11,185 nucleotides of DNA from JANQPX01 sp039028235. GTDB taxonomy: Bacteria; Pseudomonadota; Alphaproteobacteria; Geminicoccales; Geminicoccaceae. Below, piece by piece: positions 5,854-11,185 of this stretch; position 1 is the stretch's first letter; each line of letters begins with the position of its first letter. The notes beneath the pieces are model-generated. The model had not been told where the DNA came from and searched no databases. It was given only the letters and a program-made list of their open reading frames with translations. Where the stretch lies: positions 1 through 11,185 of the forward strand of contig JBCCIN010000155.1 in NCBI GenBank assembly GCA_039028235.1. Reading direction: 5' to 3'. Made by a program: the position numbers and the translations under genes.

Positions 5854-7190
5854 AATGGAAACGTCTGAGGAATAGTGTCGCCGTTGCGGCCACGGCATTG
5901 GCCGCGGGCGCGATGCTGATGCCCGAGCCAGCAGTGGCGGAGGAGACGCAGTATTTCCCTGTCGCAAGCAGCCGCGTCGGACCCTACTCCGCCATGGGCA
6001 CCGGCTATTATGGCGCCCAGATCGACTACATGAATTACGTCAACATGAATGGCGGCGTGAACGGCGTCATGCTGGAGTGGGAGGAGTGCGAGACGGAGTA
6101 CAACGCGGTGAAGACCGTCGAGTGCTACCAGCGCCTGCTCAGCAAGGACGGCCAACAGATCGTCGTCTTCGACACGCTGGGAACGCCCGGCGCCTACGCC
6201 GTGATCAACCGGATGGCCGACGACGAGGTCGTGCTGGCGCAATATGGCTACGGGCGCACGGACGCCGCTGATGGCACGGTCTGGCCGTGGGTGTTCAACG
6301 CTGCAAGTCATTATTGGTCGCAGATCGCCGTGAAGATGAAGTTCATGGCCGAGCAGGAAGGCGGCATCGAGAACATGAACGGTAAGAAGATCGTTCATCT
6401 GCACATCGATAGCGCCTATGGCCGCGAGCCGCTTCCCGCCATGCGCAGCATTGCCAAGGACTGGGGCGTCACGCTCGTCGAGATCTCGATCCCGCCCCCA
6501 GGTCTGGAGCAGCAGTCCCAGTGGCTGCAGATCCGTAAGGAGCGTCCCGACTGGGTGACCTTCTGGGGTGCGGGTTCCGGCATGAACTCGACCGCTATGA
6601 CCAACGCCGCGCGTGTCGGCTTCCCGCGTGACCGGATGATCTACGTGACCTTCGGTGCCGCGGAAGAGGACATGTTCCCAGCAGGCGACGCGGCCACCGG
6701 CACCTACGCCATGGCCAATGCGCTTCCGGGTGACGAGTATCCGCTGGTGCAGGCGATCAAGGAGCAGGTCTACGGTTCTGGAAACGGCAACCTCGCCGAA
6801 GAGAATCGGATCGGAACGGTCTACTGGAACCGCGGGCTGGGCGCCGCCGTGACGTACATCGAAGCGCTGCGCCTCGCGCAGGAGATGCACGACAAGGTCG
6901 GCAAGGCCGTGACCGGAGCGGAATTCCGGGAGGGGTACGAAAACCTGGTCATGGATGACGCCCGCCTGGAAGAGATCGGCATCAAGGGCATGATCGCGCC
7001 GTTTTCGATCTCCTGCGAGAACCACGAAGGTGCCGGCAAGTTCGCGATGATGCAGTGGGACGGCGAGCAGTTCCAGCAGATCACGGACTGGGAAGCCCCG
7101 CTCGATCCGGCCTATATCCGCCAGCTCGTGGTGGACTCGGCGGCCAAGTTCGCAAGCGAGAACGGCATCACGCCGCGCGAGTGTTCCTGA
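5850..7190 (+). CDS. Periplasmic substrate-binding protein of a branched-chain amino acid/amide-type (HAAT) ABC importer
   Basis: A 446-residue type I periplasmic binding protein (Leu/Ile/Val-binding-like, Peripla_BP_6 type). It captures the solute and delivers it to the LivHM-like permease encoded downstream. A Sec signal peptide covers about 1-30: KWKRLR, a hydrophobic stretch, then PAVA with cleavage before EETQYF. The mature start (VASSRVGPYSAMGTGYYGAQIDYMNYVN) followed by GGVNGVMLEWEECE is typical of the family. Four cysteines (80, 92, 389, 445) could form disulfides; Cys80 and Cys92 flank a helix as in a local pair. There is no lipobox Cys, so the protein is soluble. At 446 residues it is longer than LivJ/LivK (about 370). 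The sequence resembles binding proteins I associate with aromatic- or organic-acid importers more than true LivK, but the substrate cannot be read from the sequence. GTG start as decided by the ribosome binding site at 5835-5841. Confidence 0.92.
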   Translation: MKWKRLRNSVAVAATALAAGAMLMPEPAVAEETQYFPVASSRVGPYSAMGTGYYGAQIDYMNYVNMNGGVNGVMLEWEECETEYNAVKTVECYQRLLSKDGQQIVVFDTLGTPGAYAVINRMADDEVVLAQYGYGRTDAADGTVWPWVFNAASHYWSQIAVKMKFMAEQEGGIENMNGKKIVHLHIDSAYGREPLPAMRSIAKDWGVTLVEISIPPPGLEQQSQWLQIRKERPDWVTFWGAGSGMNSTAMTNAARVGFPRDRMIYVTFGAAEEDMFPAGDAATGTYAMANALPGDEYPLVQAIKEQVYGSGNGNLAEENRIGTVYWNRGLGAAVTYIEALRLAQEMHDKVGKAVTGAEFREGYENLVMDDARLEEIGIKGMIAPFSISCENHEGAGKFAMMQWDGEQFQQITDWEAPLDPAYIRQLVVDSAAKFASENGITPRECS

Positions 7191-7216
7191 CGCCTTTCCC
7201 GATCGGGCAATAAAAA

Positions 7217-7250
7217 GGTCGGCATCCGATGGGTGCATCGGGTGCCGACC
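7217..7250 (+). repeat. Intercistronic RNA hairpin (15-bp stem, 4-nt loop)
   Basis: GGTCGGCATCCGATG (7217-7231) pairs with CATCGGGTGCCGACC (7236-7250) over all 15 positions with one G-U wobble; the loop is GGTG. It lies 27 nt after the binding-protein stop and 30 nt before the LivF start. No U-run follows on the + strand, so it should not be a full terminator. It more likely protects the upstream mRNA 3' end or attenuates, giving more binding protein than ATPase and permease. On the minus strand it is followed by CTTTTTATT and would look like a terminator for antisense transcription. Confidence 0.8.
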
Positions 7251-7279
7251 ACCAACCCAACATCGAAGAGCGCCGGCGG

Positions 7280-8104
7280 ATGACGACCCAGACAGACAAT
7301 ATCCTCGAGATCGACAAAATCGAGGTCATCTACGACGGCGTCATCGCCGCGCTCCACGATGTGTCGCTAAGCGTTCCGCGCGGCAAGGTCGTCGCCCTCC
7401 TCGGCGGCAACGGCGCCGGCAAGAGCACCACGCTCAAGGCCGTATCCACCATGCTGGGCGGCGAGCGCGGCAAGGTCACCCAGGGGTCGATCACCTATGA
7501 CGGTACCGAGGTGAAAGGCCAGGAGCCGGTCGACATGGTCCGCCTCGGGCTTGTCCAGGTGCTGGAGGGACGACGCTGTTTCGGCCATCTGTCGGTCGAG
7601 GAAAACATTATCTCCGGGGCCTATTCGCGCAGTATGAGCAAGGCCGAGATCCGCGACGAACTCGACAAGATCTACACCTACTTCAAACGCCTGAAGGAAC
7701 GCCGGACGAGCCAGGCTGGCTTCACGTCGGGGGGCGAGCAGCAGATGATCGCCGTCGCGCGCGCGATGATGGCGAAGCCGAAGATGCTGCTTCTCGACGA
7801 ACCATCGATGGGTCTGGCGCCGCAGCTCGTGGCCGAGATCTTCAACATCGTGAACGAGCTCAACAAGAAGGAAGGCGTGAGCATCCTTCTCGCCGAGCAG
7901 AACACCAATGTCGCCCTTCGCAACGCGGACTACGGCTACATCATCGAGACCGGGCACGTGATGCTGCACGGCACCGCAGAAAGTCTTCTGACCGACGACA
8001 ACGTCAAGGAGCTGTACCTTGGGATCTCGAAGGAAGGCCGCAAGAACTTCCGGGACGTGCTGCGCCAGGAAAGCGCCGAGCATGCCGAACTTCACCAGGG
8101 GTGA
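7280..8104 (+). CDS. livF: ABC importer ATP-binding protein, LivF-like
   Basis: A 274-residue cytoplasmic ATPase subunit of the HAAT importer. Walker A GGNGAGKST (42-50), Q-loop Gln93 in VQVLEGRRCF, signature TSGGEQQ (149-155; Thr where Leu is usual), Walker B MLLLDEP (169-175) with catalytic Glu174, and a switch region LLAEQN in which Gln replaces His, as is normal in LivF. After the usual LivF end (YLG, 247-249) there is a 25-residue charged tail containing KNFRDV. That tail recalls a LivF subclade I remember beside acyl-CoA-ligase-linked importers; this is from memory and untested. ATG 7280 is chosen with GAAGAG upstream. The alternative ATG 7229 lies inside the hairpin stem, lacks a ribosome binding site, and adds 17 non-conserved residues. 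LivG begins 3 bp after the stop. Confidence 0.93.
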   Translation: MTTQTDNILEIDKIEVIYDGVIAALHDVSLSVPRGKVVALLGGNGAGKSTTLKAVSTMLGGERGKVTQGSITYDGTEVKGQEPVDMVRLGLVQVLEGRRCFGHLSVEENIISGAYSRSMSKAEIRDELDKIYTYFKRLKERRTSQAGFTSGGEQQMIAVARAMMAKPKMLLLDEPSMGLAPQLVAEIFNIVNELNKKEGVSILLAEQNTNVALRNADYGYIIETGHVMLHGTAESLLTDDNVKELYLGISKEGRKNFRDVLRQESAEHAELHQG

Positions 8105-8107
8105 CGC

Positions 8108-8932
8108 ATGACCGCAGTGCAAACCACGGACCCGATAGCGCCCGCAAGAGCCTTTCCGATCGGCGGCCCCGTCCTCGAAGTGAGGAACATCTCGCTCAGC
8201 TTCGGCGGGGTCAAAGCGATCACCGATACCTCCTTCAATGTACTGGAGCACGAGATACGAGCGATTATCGGACCGAACGGGGCCGGCAAGAGCTCTCTCC
8301 TGAACTGCATCAACGGCATCTACAAGCCGCAGCAAGGCACGATTTCGTTCAAGGGCAAGGTGCTGGAGAAGATCAGCCCCAACATCGTCGCTCGGATCGG
8401 GATCTCCCGAACCTTCCAGAACCTCGCCCTGTTCAAGCGCATGTCGGTGCTCGACAACATCCTCGTCGGTCGACGATTGCACATGTCATCCAGCTTCATG
8501 GGTGTCGCCTTCCAGACGCCGGCCGCGCGGGCCGAGGAGCAGAAGAACCGGGAGCGATGTGAAGAGATCATCGACTTCCTGGAGATCACGGAGATCGCCG
8601 ATACGCCGGTCGGCAAACTGCCCTACGGCCTGCAGAAAAAGGTCGAACTCGGTCGGGCTCTGGCCACCGAGGCGGAGGTGCTTCTGCTCGACGAGCCGAT
8701 GGCGGGAATGAACGTCGAGGAAAAGCGCGAGATGTGCCGCTTCATCCTCAAGGTCAACGACGAGCTCGGCACAACGATCGTCCTGATCGAGCACGATATG
8801 GGTGTCGTCATGGACATCTCGGACAACGTCGTCGTGCTGGACTATGGCAAGGTCATCGGGGACGGCCCGCCGGACGAGGTGCGCGCCAATCAGGATGTCA
8901 TCGACGCCTACCTCGGAGTGGCTCATGATTGA
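8108..8932 (+). CDS. livG: ABC importer ATP-binding protein, LivG-like
   Basis: The second ATPase subunit, 274 residues, pairing with LivF. Walker A GPNGAGKSS (55-63), Q-loop Gln104 in RTFQNLALF, signature LPYGLQKKVELGRAL (171-185; LSYGQQ in most LivG), Walker B VLLLDEP (191-197) with Glu196, LivG-type MAGMN just after, and switch His229 in LIEHDM. The C-terminal segment ending in DAYLG (266-270) is the normal LivG end. The first 22 residues form a short non-conserved extension. ATG 8108 follows the LivF stop by 3 bp with AGGGG upstream. The 3' end overlaps the LivH start by 8 bp, indicating translational coupling. Confidence 0.94.
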   Translation: MTAVQTTDPIAPARAFPIGGPVLEVRNISLSFGGVKAITDTSFNVLEHEIRAIIGPNGAGKSSLLNCINGIYKPQQGTISFKGKVLEKISPNIVARIGISRTFQNLALFKRMSVLDNILVGRRLHMSSSFMGVAFQTPAARAEEQKNRERCEEIIDFLEITEIADTPVGKLPYGLQKKVELGRALATEAEVLLLDEPMAGMNVEEKREMCRFILKVNDELGTTIVLIEHDMGVVMDISDNVVVLDYGKVIGDGPPDEVRANQDVIDAYLGVAHD

Positions 8933-9827
8933 GTTCCTGTTCTTCATCGAGGTCGTCGTCGCAGGGTTGCTGGCCGGCACCATGTACTCGCTGGTCGCGC
9001 TCGGCTTCGTCCTGATCTACAAAGCGTCTTCGACGTTCAATTTCGCCCAGGGCGCGATGGTGTTCTTCGCCGTCCTGTCCTTCGTCGGCTTCATGGAACT
9101 GGGCCTGCCCTTCGTGGTGGCCTTCTTCGTCACGATCCTGCTGATGGCGCTGGTGGGCTTCGCCACCGAACGGCTGGTGCTCAAGCCGCTTCGCAACGAG
9201 AGCGAGGACACGCTCCTGATGGCGACCATCGGGCTCGGCTTCGTATTGGAAGGGCTGGCTCAGGCTGCCTGGGGCGTCGAGGTGCGCCGGCTGGACCTCG
9301 GCATCGGGGATTTCCCGATCCAGTGGATCATCGACTCGACCGGCCTTTTCATTTCGGCGCTCGACCTGACCGCAGGTCTGGTGGCGGCCGCCCTGATCAT
9401 CGTGCTGGCCCTCCTCTTCAAATATACCAAGATGGGACTCGGTCTGCGTGCCGTGGCGGACGACCCGGGTGCCGCCAGTTCGATCGGCATTCCGCTCGGC
9501 AGCATCATGCTGATGGTGTGGACGGCGGCCGGTATCGTCGCCCTCGTGGCTGGCATGATGTGGGGGGCGCGGGCCGGCGTGCAATTCGCCCTCGTCGACC
9601 TCGCTCTTAAGGCACTTCCGGTCCTGATTATCGGAGGCTTCTCGTCCATCCCTGGGGCTATCGTCGGCGGCCTGATCATCGGTGCGACCGAGAAGGTTCT
9701 GGAGGTCTATATCGGCCCCTTCTTCGGCGGCGCGATCGAGGGATGGGCGCCGTTCGTCCTTGCCATCTTCTTCCTGCTGTGGCGGCCCGAGGGTCTGTTC
9801 GGCGAAAAGATCATCCGGCGCGTTTAA
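8925..9827 (+). CDS. livH: ABC importer inner-membrane permease, LivH-like
   Basis: A 300-residue polytopic permease with about eight hydrophobic segments, forming the transmembrane channel with LivM. Family hallmarks are GTMYSLVALGFVLIYKASSTFNFAQGAM (residues 18-45, in two stretches: the start motif and the FNFAQG motif), and the ATPase-coupling loop GLRAVADDPGAASSIGI (173-189). The C-terminal region VLIIGGFSSIPGAIVGGLIIG (233-253) and the closing RPEGLFG (287-293) are also typical. ATG 8925 overlaps the end of LivG by 8 bp and has GGAG 7 bases upstream. The longer frame back to 8802 lies wholly inside LivG and is not used. Confidence 0.94.
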   Translation: MIEFLFFIEVVVAGLLAGTMYSLVALGFVLIYKASSTFNFAQGAMVFFAVLSFVGFMELGLPFVVAFFVTILLMALVGFATERLVLKPLRNESEDTLLMATIGLGFVLEGLAQAAWGVEVRRLDLGIGDFPIQWIIDSTGLFISALDLTAGLVAAALIIVLALLFKYTKMGLGLRAVADDPGAASSIGIPLGSIMLMVWTAAGIVALVAGMMWGARAGVQFALVDLALKALPVLIIGGFSSIPGAIVGGLIIGATEKVLEVYIGPFFGGAIEGWAPFVLAIFFLLWRPEGLFGEKIIRRV

Positions 9828-9833
9828 GGAGGA
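9826..9833 (+). promoter_or_regulatory. Consensus ribosome binding site deciding a TTG start
   Basis: AAGGAGGA overlaps the LivH TAA stop and stands 7 bases from TTG 9840. The nearest in-frame ATG (9861) is 28 bases away, too far, so TTG is the better start for LivM. Confidence 0.75.
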
Positions 9834-9839
9834 CCGAGC

Positions 9840-10919
9840 TTGTCATCTCCACCCGTCTTCATGAGCTACACCCGCAGCGACCTGATGAACTTCGTCATCC
9901 TGATGGGCGTGGGCTTCGCCGTCATCCCGTTCATCGTGCAGACCGACTACTGGTATTCCTCGATCCTGATCCCCTGGCTCTGCCTGTCGCTGGCGGCCAT
10001 CGGGCAGCAGATCGTCATGGGATATGCAGGTCAGCTAGCACTCGGTGCTGCGGGCTTCATGGCGGCGGGGGCGTTTGCCCTCTTCAACCTCGAGCTTCGA
10101 CTGCCCTTCATCCCGTTCCCGATCAACCTGATGCTGTCCGGCCTGGTGGCTGCGTTCTTCGGGATCATCTTCGGCCTCCCCAGCCTCCGCGTCCGCGGCA
10201 TCTACCTGATGGTGGCGACGCTGGCCTCGCAGTTCTTCATCATCTGGATGATCGACAAGTTCGGCTGGTTCAAGAACTACGACACCTCCGGCATCATCAC
10301 CGCGCAGGACATCGTCATTTTCGGGAAGGAGTTCACCTCGCCGCTGGAGATGTATCTCGTGGTCCTGGTGACGGTCACGGTCCTGACCATCCTCGCGATC
10401 AACATGACGCGGGGCAGTACCGGACGGAACTGGATGGCCGTGCGCGACATGGACATCGCCGCGGAAAGCATGGGGATTTCGCTTCTCCGGACCAAGCTGC
10501 AGGCCTTCGCCATCAGCGCGTTCTTCTGTGGCGTAGCAGGCGCGCTCTTCGCCTTCACCTACCTGAAGTCGATGGAGCCGGTGGCCTTCGACATCAAGCT
10601 CAGCTTCCGTATCCTCTTCATGGTGATCCTCGGGGGCTTGGGCACGATCAACGGCGCCTTCATCGGCGCTGCGTTCATCCTGCTCTTCCCGGTCGTTTTG
10701 AACACGCTCGGCAACGAGATCTTCCACGGCATGATCGATGCGACGATCATCTCGTCGATCGAACTGGTCGTCTTCGGCGTGTTGATCATCGTCTTCCTGA
10801 TCTACGAGCCGCTGGGCATGGCGAAACTCTGGGAAAACCTCACAAGTCGCTTCCGCCGACGTACCGCATCGGACTCCACCCTCGCCGCGACGCGGGAGAA
10901 CGTTCGGACGGAGGCTTAG
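9840..10919 (+). CDS. livM: ABC importer inner-membrane permease, LivM-like
   Basis: A 359-residue polytopic permease, the second channel subunit. The hallmark IVMGYAGQLALGAAGF (58-73) matches the LivM GYAGQLSLG motif. LPSLRVRGIYLMVATLA (113-129) and the ATPase-coupling loop AVRDMDIAAESMGI (200-213) are also typical. VILGGLGTINGAFIGA (262-277) is followed by the last helices and a charged cytoplasmic tail with FRRR (338-341). Start is TTG 9840, decided by the consensus ribosome binding site; ATG 9861 would remove only 7 residues. The last codons carry GGAGG (10910-10914), which serves the next small ORF. No CoA ligase gene accompanies this importer inside the window. Confidence 0.93.
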   Translation: MSSPPVFMSYTRSDLMNFVILMGVGFAVIPFIVQTDYWYSSILIPWLCLSLAAIGQQIVMGYAGQLALGAAGFMAAGAFALFNLELRLPFIPFPINLMLSGLVAAFFGIIFGLPSLRVRGIYLMVATLASQFFIIWMIDKFGWFKNYDTSGIITAQDIVIFGKEFTSPLEMYLVVLVTVTVLTILAINMTRGSTGRNWMAVRDMDIAAESMGISLLRTKLQAFAISAFFCGVAGALFAFTYLKSMEPVAFDIKLSFRILFMVILGGLGTINGAFIGAAFILLFPVVLNTLGNEIFHGMIDATIISSIELVVFGVLIIVFLIYEPLGMAKLWENLTSRFRRRTASDSTLAATRENVRTEA

Positions 10920-10923
10920 CCAG

Positions 10924-11022
10924 GTGGATATTCGGCTGAAGCTGCTTCTTGCATTGCTTGCCGGTGCAGGCCTTGGCCTGTTGGTCGATAACAACTTCGG
11001 CTGGTTGTTGGGCGGCGACTGA
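10924..11022 (+). CDS. Candidate 32-residue single-span membrane peptide at the end of the importer operon
   Basis: GTG 10924 opens a 32-codon ORF, 4 bp after the LivM stop, with GGAGG 9 bases upstream, a near-ideal ribosome binding site. The product starts MDIRLK, continues with a Leu/Ala/Gly-rich hydrophobic stretch (about residues 5-22), and ends in VDNNFGWLLGGD. This predicts one membrane helix with a positive N-terminal flank (N-in) and an acidic tail outside. I recognise no family. It could be a small accessory subunit or stabiliser of the importer, like other tiny membrane proteins found with transporters. It could instead be the relic of a longer gene, since it resembles the N terminus of a membrane protein. 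Unlike a random ORF, it combines operonic spacing, a ribosome binding site and sensible topology. Confidence 0.5.
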   Translation: MDIRLKLLLALLAGAGLGLLVDNNFGWLLGGD

Positions 11023-11063
11023 CCCATTAACTCAATCTCGCATAGCCGCGGGCCCAGCCTATA

Positions 11064-11080
11064 TTGCAAATGATTCGCAA
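11064..11080 (+). promoter_or_regulatory. Fur/Mur-like palindrome upstream of the last gene
   Basis: TTGCAAATGATTCGCAA is a 17-bp palindrome with one mismatched pair around a central G, giving a 7-1-7 core (TGCAAAT-G-ATTCGCA). It shares AATGATTC-N-CA with the box at 5612-5626. Alphaproteobacterial Fur and Mur sites have this form. It ends 39 bp before GTG 11120, a promoter-proximal position. Confidence 0.45.
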
Positions 11081-11119
11081 TTAAGACTTCAAACGGATGA
11101 TGGTTAGGAATGCGTTAAC

Positions 11120-11185
11120 GTGAGCAAAAATACTGTTGCAGGCTTCGATCCCGGAAGCTCAGCCCACGCGAAAATAGCCAGCCAG
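11120..11185 (+). CDS. N-terminal fragment of an unidentified gene, 3'-truncated by window edge
   Basis: GTG 11120 with AGGA 10 bases upstream opens a frame that stays open for all 22 remaining codons. It begins MSKNTVAGFDPGSSAHAK. TAG at 11105-11107 closes the frame upstream, and the nearby ATGs (11097, 11110) lead to immediate stops. There is no signal peptide and no recognisable domain. The Fur/Mur-like box just upstream suggests metal-responsive expression, so a small cytoplasmic metal-homeostasis protein is one possibility, but nothing in the residues proves it. Confidence 0.35.
   Translation, partial: MSKNTVAGFDPGSSAHAKIASQ

Noticed and set aside
7198..7207. The palindrome CCCGATCGGG after the binding-protein stop
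   Set aside because: Too short with no loop as RNA, and GATC-centred palindromes are frequent in GC-rich DNA. It may merely be spacer before the real hairpin.
5661..7238. A 525-codon open frame on the minus strand opposite the binding-protein gene
   Set aside because: Mirror of GC-rich codon bias. Its product is rich in His, Arg and Asp with no domain, while the + strand encodes a clear signal peptide and binding-protein fold.
7229..7279. An upstream ATG for LivF at 7229
   Set aside because: The codon lies inside the 15-bp hairpin stem, has no ribosome binding site, and adds residues not found in LivF proteins.
8802..8924. A 41-residue N-terminal extension of LivH
   Set aside because: It is fully inside LivG and not hydrophobic. 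ATG 8925 has GGAG at 7 bases and the normal LivH beginning.
11023..11063. A terminator for the importer operon
   Set aside because: CCGCGG/GGGCCC palindromes are present, but no stem of useful length followed by a T-run was found.
10035..11069. A 344-codon minus-strand frame across LivM and beyond
   Set aside because: Low-complexity Glu/Asp/Arg/His-rich product typical of antisense to membrane-protein codons; no ribosome binding site or domain.

Overview
The window looks like chromosomal or large-replicon DNA of a GC-rich alphaproteobacterium, most likely Hyphomicrobiales (rhizobia and relatives). This rests on family-level protein resemblance, Cys-type formate dehydrogenase, NtrB/NtrC-like signalling proteins and 7-1-7 Fur/Mur-like boxes; I could not run a search. 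All convincing genes are on the + strand. No rRNA, tRNA, insertion sequence or CRISPR array was seen.

Layout. (1) 1-1857: the C-terminal two thirds of a molybdenum/tungsten formate dehydrogenase alpha subunit, with its Cys active site. (2) 1858-2132: a regulatory gap with two copies of a 13-bp dyad motif and a good sigma-54 type -24/-12 element. (3) 2133-5514: a two-component pair, an NtrC-architecture response regulator followed 1 bp later by a membrane sensor kinase with a periplasmic Cache-type sensor. (4) 5515-5849: a second regulatory gap with two more copies of the 13-bp motif, a Fur-like box overlapping a perfect -35 hexamer, and a possible 36-codon leader ORF whose stop overlaps the next start. 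(5) 5850-10919: a complete branched-chain amino acid/amide-type (HAAT) ABC importer in the order binding protein, LivF, LivG, LivH, LivM. A 15-bp hairpin separates the binding-protein gene from the rest. (6) 10924-11022: a 32-codon membrane-peptide ORF with an excellent ribosome binding site. (7) 11023-11185: a second Fur/Mur-like palindrome and the first 22 codons of an unidentified gene.

How it may work together (inference). The kinase senses a small solute in the periplasm and phosphorylates the regulator. The regulator binds the 13-bp dyads on both sides of its own operon, controlling itself and the importer. The importer's binding protein is made in excess because of the intercistronic hairpin, and a metal-responsive repressor may add a second input. 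The substrate is unknown. The locus is a plausible, possibly undescribed, sensor-regulator-importer unit. Its most distinctive features are the paired dyads spaced by 21 and 42 bp, and a regulator whose sigma-54 contact loop and AAA+ motifs are degenerate although its own operon carries a sigma-54-like promoter.
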